Position numbers and translations under genes: made by a program
Source: Gnetum montanum
Lineage: Eukaryota > Streptophyta > Gnetopsida > Gnetales > Gnetaceae
DNA: 38,978 nt
Assembly (NCBI GenBank): GCA_015680685.1
Contig: MNCI01002042.1
Coordinates: forward strand, 960,677 to 999,654
Direction of reading: 5' to 3'
Notes under the pieces: model-generated
Database searches by the model: none
What the model was told of the DNA's origin: nothing
The model's input: only the letters and a program-made list of their open reading frames with translations
Shown here: positions 11,436 through 21,378 of the stretch, piece by piece
How positions within the stretch are numbered: position 1 is the first letter of the stretch
Layout: every line of letters starts with the position of its first letter

Positions 11436-12143
11436 AAACTACAATACACGCGGAAACAACAAAAATCACCAACGCGAGAACTGTTCCATCAGACGTCCCT
11501 TAGGCCAAATTACCATTCAACATGATCAGTGAAGCAGATGCTGAATATCGAATCATACCCGTTAACGCTACTCCTAACGTTAAAATGAGGAAAATCAAAA
11601 AATTATTAAACCATTAAACGACATTGAAGTCCAAAACGACGTTAAACTATCATGTCCGCAACGACATAAAACTAGCCACGATAAAAAATGGTCGGTCTAC
11701 CAAGAAATCCACCTGTGTCACTTGAAACTTCCCTTGTTTACGCATGGCCCAAAATGGCCTTAAACTAGACCATCCACCTACACTTTGTTTTTCTCGCAAA
11801 TTCCAGTTCATTATTCGAATTTACATTTGCATTGTTGTGTTATCAATAACATTCTTCGCAATTATCCTTCGCTTATAATTACATTCCTACTTACATTCCC
11901 ACTTCGTGCATTACACTTAAACTACAAAACAAACCAAAACATTTTACATTGTTGTGTCGTGTTTACATTTAAACTCAAAATCCACAACAAAAAAATATGT
12001 AGAAATATATATATACATGTAGTGATATACAGTTAGACAAGTACAACAGTTAACTGATTCTATTCATCCTTTCAATACGACTCAAAACATTTAATTTACG
12101 ATTCATGTAAAAATATGAGCTAGAATAATTTCAAAGCAAAAAA

Positions 12144-15100
12144 TTAAACATCAGGGATGGGAGGGTCATCCCCTTTAGACCCGTCGGCATCATGGGTCCC
12201 CACTCCACTGGGGCCACCTTCTTGGACATCATCGTCGCCTCGACCCTACAAAATGCAAAAGAAACAATCAACATAAGAATAAAAAAAGAAAAACTCCCAA
12301 ACATTACTCAACGAACAAACTTCATAAAAACAAAATTCTTACCGTAGGAGACCCCCCTAAACTGAATTCCAATCGATGGAGAATTTTCTCCTCTGAGACG
12401 CTAGCCCAGTCAGTCCCATCAAGGCCTAGATCGATGTTCGCCAAGGCTTTCCCCTTATCAACCGCCGACCATGTAGGACGTTTTAAGGGGAATTCACCCA
12501 CAGAGACCTCCCCAGAAGCGGTCATAATTACCCTCGTGGGCAATTCCATTTCAATAGTTGTATTCTTAGCAAAGGTATCAAACGCAGAACGTAGACCTAG
12601 ACCCTCTACGAACATTTCAAGCTGACGCTTTGCTATAGATACTTCTTTCAATGATTTCTTGTAATGATGCTTGTGGTTCTTCTCATCTTGACCCCATTTA
12701 CGCACCTTGGAAGTGAAAGCCTTCCAATCTTGGCACTTGAGGTTCAGTAGATCTACCTGGGCCTTACGCTCTGCTAGTTTCTGAGTCAGTGATGCATGGC
12801 GATTTAGCAGGTTCCAATATCTAGTATAAGTGATCTTGGAAGTTTGCCAAGAACGATCACCTGTTAGTCTGGCCGAGGCGAACTCATACCAAGCCTTAAG
12901 ATCATCACGTTCAACTGATAACTCGGAAACCTCTTTTTCCTTTGCCTAGATTTGCAACCATAGCTATTCAATGGAATGCCTACAGGTCCAAAGCGATTTG
13001 GCGTTATGCACAAGACCTTCCGCCACCTCGTCATAGACCAGCCTTGGTATCTGTTCAACTTCTGGCAGTAGTGCAGGCAAACTTTCAATACTAACAGTTT
13101 CAGACGGATCCCATTTCAGCTTGGCTCCTACACACACGAAAAGAATAGGCATTAAATCTTAGATGGCAAAAAAGGGGTATGAAACTCGAAGGCTGCAAAA
13201 TGCTCGAGACATTTGTACCTATTTCAGGGTGGGCTTGCCGAATACGTTCGACCACCTCGTCGATGATACTGGTCACGAAATCCATTTTACTTGGCATCTC
13301 GGTCCAAGTAAATGGTTCATGAGTACGAGATGGATTAGCCTCCACGGTCGTTTCAAGGGGAGCCACTTTCATGGGCACTTCCAACCGCATCGTGGGAATC
13401 GTCCTAGTTTCAATGTCTTCTTCTGGAAGAAATAAAAATGTAAAATTAAAACATCACGTGATGGAAACAACGATTCACAAAGCAACGCAATAAAACAAAA
13501 GGGAATATACCATGTTCTCTGTCCCCTTCCCAGTTTGGAGGATCACCAAGGTCCAATCTTCCCTTAAGGAAGCTATTGAACATTTCATCAACACCATCCC
13601 GGTCATTGATCAATTCTGTTTCCGTGGTGTCTTCCGCCAGCTCTTCTGTCCCTTCCACCTGATCTTTGCCGACCTCTTCTTCCTCAATTATTAAGTCCAT
13701 TGGAGCTTCCTCCTCCTCGATAATGGTTTCTAGCTCCTGTCTCCTCACTTCCCGAGTCCAGTCTGAAGACATTAGTTTCATGTAAGCTGTCAAAACGAAA
13801 AAAATGAATAAGATGAAAATGACAATACAATAAGTGCACTAAGCTTACTTACCTCAAACAAGCATTTTGAATCGTATTTGCTTCACCCTTGGCTCTTCCA
13901 CAGTTGAGGCCACCTCTTTAGGGCGTTCGCGCTTCAGAATCTTCGATTTGGCTTTCCCGATGGTCTCCTTGATGACCCATTCAGCTCTCTTTGCAGTGTA
14001 GGGCACATTGTCTGGTTCCAACCCCACACTGTCACATGTATGGATTGAAGTACCAGATGACCCCTCTATCGTGATGGACACAGATTCATCAATCCCCTCG
14101 AGTGCATCTTGGGACTCAGCTATCTCGAACAAATGGTTAATCCACGAGCGAGATAATTGAGTATGATCCTGTAGAACATATTTATTATCCGCACGAACCA
14201 CTAAAAACTCGGCCAAGCGACGTAAATAACCTGTGAAGAATGCAAATGTAAAATGGGACTGCGCCTCAACGTTTGAATGCAATCACACTATCTCCCTATG
14301 GAAACCCGACAACAAAAATTGGGACCAATTATAACGCATCCCGGTTTCTAAAATGGTTCGCATGACGTGCACGGCTTCCACCCCAAGACTCTTCACTTGG
14401 GACAAGGATTTAGGAAACACCCGTGCCCTAAACAAGGAATATAATTCACGAACTTCCACCACCTTTTACATCCCCTGCATAGGGAATCCCTTAGAGCCCT
14501 TGACAATGCCCAACCAATCTTCTAGCTCACGCACCACATGGAGCTCTTTCTACACCCTGTCCAAAACCACATTCACGCCATCTACCGGTACACCGAAGAG
14601 GTCTGAAAAGAACTCGGCTGACAAATGGAAAACTATTTTGACACCCTTAATACGGGTGCTGTAGTAGGTGACGGAGTTGTCGAACGAATCAAAAATTCCA
14701 ATCATTTCAGCTATAGAGACATCAGGGCTCGAGGTTGTAAATAACTCCATGAGGCTAGCATCATCCAAACAACGGACAATAGACGGTGGGGCACTGGTAC
14801 GCAACCATCGCTGTGCCTTGCTGATCTCCCCAAACTTCATCGACAGCGTACTCTCAGTTCACCTTGTTGTAACAAGGTCTCCGCCGAGGGGGACATTAAC
14901 TGTAAACACAAACCATAACACCAGTATGACCACCAGCAGCCAAACAAACACACTAAGGCATCTAGGAAATATCATCACCTACCTTCAGTCATGGACTTCG
15001 AGGTGCTAGAACCCAAGTCAGCATCACGAGGGAAAGCTGGTCCATTACGTGACCAATCTCCATGCAACCACCCTCGAGCCGTGCATTGTGCAAATGCCCT

Positions 15101-16688
15101 GGAAAACCGCTTATGGAAATGAACAATGTCACCCTTGGTTTGAGCTAATACAGCCTCGTGGAGGGTAGGACCCACCATGAAGATCTCTAAAGCGGTATGA
15201 GCTAATGCAAGCCCGTCATCATTGATGCATATCCCATCTTTATCAACCTGGGGCTTGCAAAAGAACGGTCGTCGGAACAGGAGCAAACACTAAACGACAA
15301 AAATAGAAACAACAAACTAAACAACCTTACCTCTCTACCCTGTACACCGTGCCCGGAGGGTTCTGAAATAATGTGTGCGGACGCGCAACCAGAAACAAGG
15401 TGTTATTGAGATAGTGAGGCCCACGTGGCAATAAGTCCCACATGCGCGATAATGGATGAGTAAATCTGGGCCCTCCAGAGAGACCTTCCTCAATCGCAAG
15501 AGGTCCCTCATCAATGTCCACCATGAAAACCATGACGCCATCCGAAGAGCCTGGCAACATTACTTCGAGCACGCTCCGCGCCACTTGTTCGCTTAGGTGT
15601 GACCATATCACTACCTTGAATCTGTCTAGGATGAAAGCAAGGAATTCACAGGCCCCTTCCCTGAACCATACCCCATTGTTATCAATAGTCAGATCAGGAG
15701 CAGGTTCATCGGTATCAAGGGGCCCGAACCATGCCAGTACCCCAACCAGTTCAACCACCAGGAGGAAAGGCTTAGGATCCCTGCAAATAACTAGAATGCC
15801 ATGATAAATCAGCTATACACCAAAATGAAATAGAGAAACGAAATTTCACGTTGAAGGCCAATACTGCGAAAAAAATTAAAAACTATTTACACTCGACGTA
15901 TACGCTGTCAAAAAACTGTTTACACTCGGCATATACGCTGTCAAAAAACTGTTTACACTCGGCGTATACGCTCCGAAAATTGTTTACGCCCAATGTACAG
16001 ACCCTATATGCTGCGAAAACTATTTATGTCCAGCGTACAGATCCTGTACGCTGTGAAAACTGTTTACGCTCAGCGTGCAGACTCTGCACACTGCCCAAAA
16101 TCATTTATGCCCAGCGTGCAGACCTTGTACGCTGCGAAAACTATTTACGCCCAGCATACAGATCCTGTACACTGCAAAAATTGTTTATGCTCAGCGTGCA
16201 GACTCTGCACACTGCCAAAATTATTTACGCCTAGCGTACAAATCTTGTGCGCTGCGAAAACTGTTTATGCTCAGCGTGCAGACTCTGCACACTACCAAAA
16301 TCGTTTACGCCCAGCGTGCAAACCCTATACACTGCGAAGCCCGTCTATGCTCAGCGTACAGATCCTGTACGCTGTGAAAACTATCTACGCTCAGCATACA
16401 AACCCTTTATGCTGTGAATCTACGCTCAGTGTACAGACCCTTTACGCTACCGAAACTGTCTACGCTCAGCGTACAGACCCTATACGCTGCCAAGATTGTC
16501 TACGCCAAATAACAAGTACAAATAAAAATAATTAACTAAGGTAAGATTAGAGCCTACCTGTGTGCCGATCCAGACCACGATGGAATCCTTGGCCTAGGTA
16601 AACACATCAACATGGCCTCACTTTCCTTCGCGAAAGTCAAGTCGGGCCCCTTCCTCCCCTGGCCTTCTACCTCCTTGCCCTTGCCCAT
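12144..16688 (-). pseudogene. Antisense eight-exon gene with FCP1-like N-terminal domain
   Basis: Minus-strand exons: 16688-16558 (ATG), 15780-15339, 15247-14983 (or from 15289), 14899-13853, 13786-13511, 13422-13219, 13127-12343, 12245-12144 (TAA). Introns are GT-AG, mostly 66-97 nt, the first 777 nt; every junction keeps phase. About 1,083 residues. Residues about 47-240 resemble FCP1/NIF phosphatases: WFREGACEFLAFILDRF..VIWS and NNTLFLVARPHTLFQNPP correspond to the FL.F..E.F.V.VWS and NTLL.DDSP...L.NPP regions. Motif I reads VVELVGVL and motif III LVARP, so the catalytic Asp residues are missing. Exon 4 has a segment (VKIVFHLSAEFFSDLFGVPV) resembling plant transposon-associated domains, then a basic KSKILKRERPK. 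Exon 5 is acidic; exon 7 is charged and probably helical. Stops at 14861, 14552, 14468, 14285, 13856, 12966, 12948; no frameshift. Exon 2's donor is the least certain site. Confidence 0.75.
15887..16510. repeat. TACGC-type minisatellite (about 40 bp unit) in antisense intron 1
   Basis: About 15 tandem units built on TTTACGCTCAGCGTGCAGAC plus CCTGTACGCTGCGAAAACTG; the first units are shorter (about 33 bp). It fills most of the first intron of the antisense gene. Its core words are the same as in the LTR and leader arrays. Long open frames on the plus strand here are repeat artefacts. Confidence 0.85.
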
Positions 16689-16689
16689 T

Positions 16690-16920
16690 CTGGCGTCCTG
16701 TACGCTGAAATTGACAGGTTTACGCTGGGGTTTGAACCTGCATGCTAAGCTTAATCCTACACACTAGGGTTTGCTGCTCTACGCTCATGTTGGGGTTCAT
16801 TGCTCTACGCTCACGTCGGGGTTTGGTTCTCTACGCTTACGCTGCGGCTTAGGTGTACGCTCACGCTGCAACTTAGGTTCACGCTGCCTTTGAAACTAAT
16901 AGGTTCACGCTCATGTCCAC
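16690..16920. repeat. Degenerate TACGCTCACG repeats upstream of the antisense ATG
   Basis: Irregular units of about 25-30 bp around CTCTACGCTCACGTCGGGGT, falling where the 5' UTR of the antisense gene would be. They share the TACGCT core with the other arrays. Confidence 0.65.
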
Positions 16921-16924
16921 CACC

Positions 16925-16934
16925 CTATATATAG
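16925..16934 (-). promoter_or_regulatory. Candidate TATA box for the antisense gene
   Basis: CTATATATAG is palindromic and lies in a GC-richer context about 240 bp upstream of the antisense ATG (16688). On the minus strand it reads GGCACTATATATAGGGTGG. A start site near 16895 would give a 5' UTR of about 200 nt. No sense gene begins just downstream on the plus strand, which supports antisense use. Confidence 0.5.
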
Positions 16935-17382
16935 TGCCGAGTTGACCACGCTGCCATCGCCGTCGCCTTTGATAATTTTAATATTTTAAATATTTTATTA
17001 ATTTCAATTAAAAACTGTTTAAATTACAAAGCACGAGGAATATGTAAAACAAAATGACGAAATAATGAACACTGCCACATACCGTATTCCTTGGTAAACC
17101 AACTTCGAATGCCCACACTGAACATTTTGGCACAAACTCTCCGGTACAAATTATACAGCAACTAGGCATCGTCTAACTACCACAAACAGCCCGGTAAGGG
17201 CTTAAACTGCCACATGCGACCTAGTAAGGCCTTAAACTGCCACATGCGGCCTGATAAGGCCTTAAACTACCATGCGTCCCGGTATGATAATAAACCACCA
17301 CCGTACATGTACACATGAATTACGTTGCCAAGGAACGCGTAACAACACCTACTAGCTCATTTTGCTCTCTGTTTATTGGCAG
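16935..17382. other. Region upstream of the antisense gene, to the RT acceptor
   Basis: An AT-rich stretch (16970-17050) is followed by degenerate repeats at about 17140-17310 (GGCCTTAAACTGCCACATGC). These resemble the 37-bp array units downstream of integrase. Then comes the pyrimidine-rich acceptor before 17383. No gene on either strand. Confidence 0.6.
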
Positions 17383-18850
17383 GAGCAAGCCCGATGGATT
17401 ATCAGCATTTATCCACACCATTGACCATCGATGGACCATACGGAAAGATCACAAGAGAAATCGACATAAATTCCATCAACTTAGGTCTATCAACGGACGA
17501 CGCAGTCATAGCCTCAACACAACAAACGCTAGACAGCTACAAAGGTATGACAAAGTCCCTCGACATAGAAGCTGATAGCATCACCGAAGACTCGTTGACT
17601 GAAACCCCCATCGTTATGCCTAATGGTGAAATCAAGATATTAAAATTGAGTACACTATTGCAACCTCAACTGGCCAAAGACATAGAAGATGTGCTTCGAG
17701 ACAACATAAAAGCATTCGCTTGGTCTTACACTGATATGCCTGGGTTAGATCCTTGAATCGTCCAGCACAATATTATACTCGAGCCAAAGTTAAGGCCAGT
17801 GAAAAAAAAAGTACGAAAGGTTAAGCCTAAGGTAGCGTTAGCAGTCCACAACAAGATCACCAAACTCTATCAGGTAGGTTTCATTCGGGCTGTAGACTAC
17901 GCTAATTGGGTATCCAACATGGTCATTGTCCCGAAGAAGAATGGAAGCATTCGCCTATGCATTGACTTCCAGGACCTCAACGTTGTGACCATAAAAGATG
18001 ATTTCCCCCTACCCAGCATCGATCAACTTGTTGACTCAACCGCTGGGCACGCCTTGCTATCTTTTATGGATGGCTTCTCAAGATATAACCAGATACGCAT
18101 TAACCCGGAGCATCAACTCCGGACTACCTTTATGACACCATGGGGTACTTTTTGTTACACAATGATGCCCTTCGGTCTCAAGAACACAGGGGCCACATAT
18201 CAAAGGGCAATGACATTTATTTTTAGCAATTACATGCTACATTCGCTCAATGATTATGTAGATGATATCGTAATTAAATCGAAAACACCAAAACAACACA
18301 TCCAAGATTTAGATTTGATCCTAAAACGTTGCTTAAAATATGAACTTAGGCTCAATCCAAAGAAATGTATTTTCAGAGTAAAAACGGGCAAGATGCTAGG
18401 GTTCGTAGTGTCAGAAACAAGAATACGAGTGGACCTAGATAAAGTTAAAGCTATTATCAATTTAAAACCACCAAGCAATATTACCGAACTTCGGGGTCTA
18501 CAAGGTAGATTACAATTCATCAAGCGCTTCATAGAAAAATTGACAAACAAGCTAAAGCCCATGAATCATTTACTACGAAAGAATGTCCATTTCGAATGGA
18601 CTTCACAATGCCAAGAAGCTTTTGACCACATTAAGACAGCACTAGCTCAGTTACCAATAGTGTACCCCCCACAGAACAATAAACCTTTCTACATCTATCT
18701 TGCCACGTCGGATTCATCCATCGCTTCTATGCTCTGCCAGAAACGAGATGATGGGACCGAAGTCCCTATTTATTATTTGAGCCATGCATTAGTGGCCCAC
18801 AAAAAGAAGTACAACGAGGTGGAGAAGTCATGTTTAGCCCTTGTCTTTTC
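17383..18850 (+). pseudogene. pol: Reverse transcriptase and Ty3-type RNase H
   Basis: Coding resumes after the acceptor with SPMDYQHLSTPLTI and a linker ending in AWSYTDMPGLDP, then TGA at 17754. RT motifs follow in order: WVSNMVIVPKKNGSIRLCID, FPLPSIDQLVDSTAGH, FMDGFSRYNQI, MPFGLKNTGATYQRAM and the catalytic YVDD at about 18256-18267. The RNase H part begins FYIYLATSDSSIASMLCQ and continues IYYLSHALVAHKKKYNEVEKSCLALVFS. A one-base frameshift near 18850 breaks it before LKKWQHYLF. It would copy element RNA into DNA. The closest type is the Tat/Ogre RT (SFMDGFS.YNQI, GLKN.GATYQRA). Confidence 0.95.
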
Positions 18851-19735
18851 CTAAAGAAATGGCAACATTACCTCTTCCATAACCAAGCCAACATAATCTG
18901 TAAAGATAATGTGCTCAGGGCCATCACCGGTAATATTTACGAGTTAAGCAGAATAGCGCAGTGGAAAGCCATAATAGCCAAATTCGACCTATATTATATA
19001 GCGTAGTCATCAGTCAAGGGTCAAGCCATAGCGAATCAACTAACTACATCACCAACACACGATCAAGCAATAGTAGAGCCAGAGTTTCCAGATGAAAACG
19101 TGAGCACGATAAACATAGTTCCCGATGAGTATGAAGCTATTTTGAACTTTGATGGAGCATCCACCTCTCGAGGAGGGAGTGCTACCACCATCATCACCTA
19201 TCCCTCTGGGGAGATCAGACCCTTTGCTTACCGCTTCAACTTTCATTGTACCAACAACATAGCAGAATACGAAGATCTCCTTAGGGGTCTTACAGCAGCA
19301 TTAACTTCCAACATCACACGACTCGTGGTTAGGGGAAACTCACAACTAGTTTTAAACCAAGTCACAGACGTTTATACATGCAAAGCACAACATTTACAAC
19401 CATACTTTGACTTAGCTAAACATTTACTGAAGCAATTCGAAAACATGGATGTGCAACATGTCTCCAGAAACGATAACACCATTGCAGACGCACTTGCCAC
19501 GCTAGCTCTAAACATATCGCCTAATATGTTCCCTATGTTGCCAAGCTCTATAATCAGTTGTGCTAAACCCATAACTGATACTCTTGATGAATTACCAATT
19601 GCATCCGTTAGTACAACACACAAGATAGAATGGTATGACGACATAAAAGAGTACCTTCTATGCGGTGAAACACCGCAACATTTAACAAATGCACAAAAGG
19701 ACGCAGTACGAAAACGTTCTCGACAATATGCACTG
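18851..19735 (+). pseudogene. pol: RNase H end and second (archaeal-type) RNase H
   Basis: The frame after 18850 continues the first RNase H (LKKWQHYLFHNQ), passes TAG at 19004 (context YIA-stop-SSVKGQAIANQL, where the family has Q), then enters a second RNase H fold. This has NFDGASTSRGG (first Asp) at about 19147, NIAEYEDLLRGL (Glu) at about 19255, VVRGNSQLVLNQ at about 19326, and RNDNTIADALATLA at about 19468. The dual RNase H marks the Tat lineage. The third motif is normally GDS; here it is GNS, so a catalytic aspartate is lost. A frameshift near 19733 leads to integrase. Confidence 0.9.
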
Positions 19736-20868
19736 TAGGGGACACATTGTGTCATCGATCCTACGAAGGCATATTGCTAACATGCGTTAGTAGCGCTGAT
19801 GCCCAAAACATCATCAAGTAAGTACATGATGGACTATGTGGAGGACACATAGCACCTAAAGCAATGGCGACAAAAATAAGAAGTTTAGGCTATTATTGGC
19901 AACACATGGAGTATGATTGTCTCTCCAAGGCTAAAATGTGCAGTGTCTGTCAAAAATATAGTAATCTAATACATATTTCACCGAATGAGTTGCATACAGC
20001 GCAAATCACCTAGCCTTTTCAAAAGTGGGGGTTGGATCTTCTCGGACCAATAACACCCTCATCTTCTGAAGGGCATAGCTTCATCATAACCGCTACAAAG
20101 TATTTCACGAAGTGGGTAGAAGCTGTTCCCCTTAGAAAAACCACATCCAAACATATATGCAATTTCATCCTTGAAAACATTGTGACCCGTTTTCGCATCC
20201 CCATGACAATCATCACTGATAACAGGCCACAATTTAGCAGTGCCGAAACCAGAACTTTCTGTGAAAGCCTAGGGATCAAACACTCATTTTCATCCCCTTA
20301 TTACCCTCAGAGCAATGGGCAAGCTGAGGCCACAAATAAAACCATCATCACAGTACTTAAAAAGATGCTTACCCAAAGCAAGAAAAGATGGCATGAATAG
20401 CTAGTATACGCGTTGTGGGCTTATCGCACTATGCATCGAACTTCCGCAGGTAAAACGCCATATAGTCTTGTTTATGGTTTAGAAGTTGTTTTACCCTTGG
20501 AATTACAGGTACCGTCCTTAAGGATCACACTTTCCGAACTCCTCGACGAAGGGCAAAACAATGATCTACGCATCATTGACTTGGACTCGGTGGAGAAGGA
20601 ACGTATACGTGCACTCGATCAAATTGAATGGTATCAAAAACAACAACGACAATGCCATCGGCACGATGTTCATAAGCGCCCTATCAAGGAAGGTGACCTT
20701 GTGCTCAAAGCCGTTCAGGAACACCCGGACAAATTCTCAGCCAATTGGGAAGGGCCCTACTTGGTCACCAAAGCGTACGACAACAGAGAATTCAAATTAG
20801 CTGACATGGAAGGGAATGACCTTGCAAATCCAACCAATCACTTATTCTTGAAACCGTTCCACGTTTGA
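19735..20868 (+). pseudogene. pol: Integrase
   Basis: The frame starts VGDTLCHRSYEGILLTCV. The N-terminal zinc-binding HHCC region spans about 19820-19965 (HDGLCGGHIAP...CSVCQKYSN). The catalytic core follows with WGLDLLGPI (first Asp), ITDNRPQF (second Asp; the family has DNGPQF) and PQSNGQAEATNK (Glu). The C-terminus contains WEGPYLV, the GPY/F motif, and ends KPFHV with TGA at 20866. In-frame stops are TAA 19819, TAG 20011 and TAG 20398. It would insert element cDNA into the genome. The HHCC pairs and DDE residues are retained. Confidence 0.95.
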
Positions 20869-20897
20869 GCATGGACTCAAGTACGTGATCACCCTAA

Positions 20898-21378
20898 CAT
20901 CATGACGGTAAACTGATACCACAGCTCGTCCTAGCATCATGACGGTAAACTGATACCACAGCTCGTCCTGGCATCATGACGGTAAACTGATACCACAGCT
21001 CTTCCTGGCATCATGACGATAAACTGATACCACAGCTCGTCTTGGCATCATGATGGTAAACTGATACCACAGCTCGTCCTAGCATCATGACAGTAAATTG
21101 ATACCACAGCTCGTCCTGGCATCATGACAGTAAACTGATACCATAGCTCGTCTTGGCATCATAAAGGTAAACTGATACCACAGCTCGTCCTGGCATCATG
21201 ACGGTAAACTGATACGATAGCTCGTCCTCGCATCATGATGGTAAACTGATACCACAGCTTGTCCTGGCATCATGACGGTAAACTGATACCACAGTTCGTC
21301 CTGGCATCATGACAGTAAACTGATACCATAGCTCGTCCTGGCATCATGACGATAAACTGATACCACAGAATGTCTGCA
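20898..21378 (+). repeat. 37-bp tandem array, 13 copies
   Basis: Thirteen consecutive units beginning CATCATGACGGTAAACTG and ending GCTCGTCCTGG, spaced exactly 37 bp (20898, 20935, ... 21342) with no indel. Diverged relatives (GACTATAAACTGGT and similar) run on to about 21590. Tandem arrays between pol and the 3' LTR are known in Tat/Ogre elements and can seed satellites. Confidence 0.95.

Larger units (their letters stand above)
11529..17382 (+). other. Putative sense-strand intron between protease and RT
   Basis: Sense coding stops soon after the protease and resumes at 17383. A good acceptor precedes it: TTTTGCTCTCTGTTTATTGGCAG|GAGC. Ogre-type elements are known to have an intron between PR and RT. 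The donor is unsure: GT at 11529 (ATCA|GTGAAG) would keep phase with the acceptor if the shifted frame is coding, but it is not a strong site. The interval contains the whole antisense gene, plus flanking blocks with GACGTTAAAC / AAGGCCTTAAACTGCC-type repeats at about 11615-11770 and 17140-17310. No sense gene is seen in it. Confidence 0.45.

Noticed and set aside
15290-15330. Using donor GTAAGG (15330) and acceptor TTTAG (15290) for antisense intron 2
   Set aside because: The intron would be only 41 nt and out of phase. Donor GTAGAG at 15338 with acceptor CAG at 15248 gives 91 nt and keeps phase.
15851-16535. Long overlapping plus-strand open frames (up to 180 codons)
   Set aside because: They are translations of the 40-bp TACGC minisatellite, open in several frames at once, with periodic composition and no domain.
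20898-21378. CRISPR-like array with regular spacing
   Set aside because: Units are directly adjacent with no unique spacers, in a plant retrotransposon; it is a tandem array.
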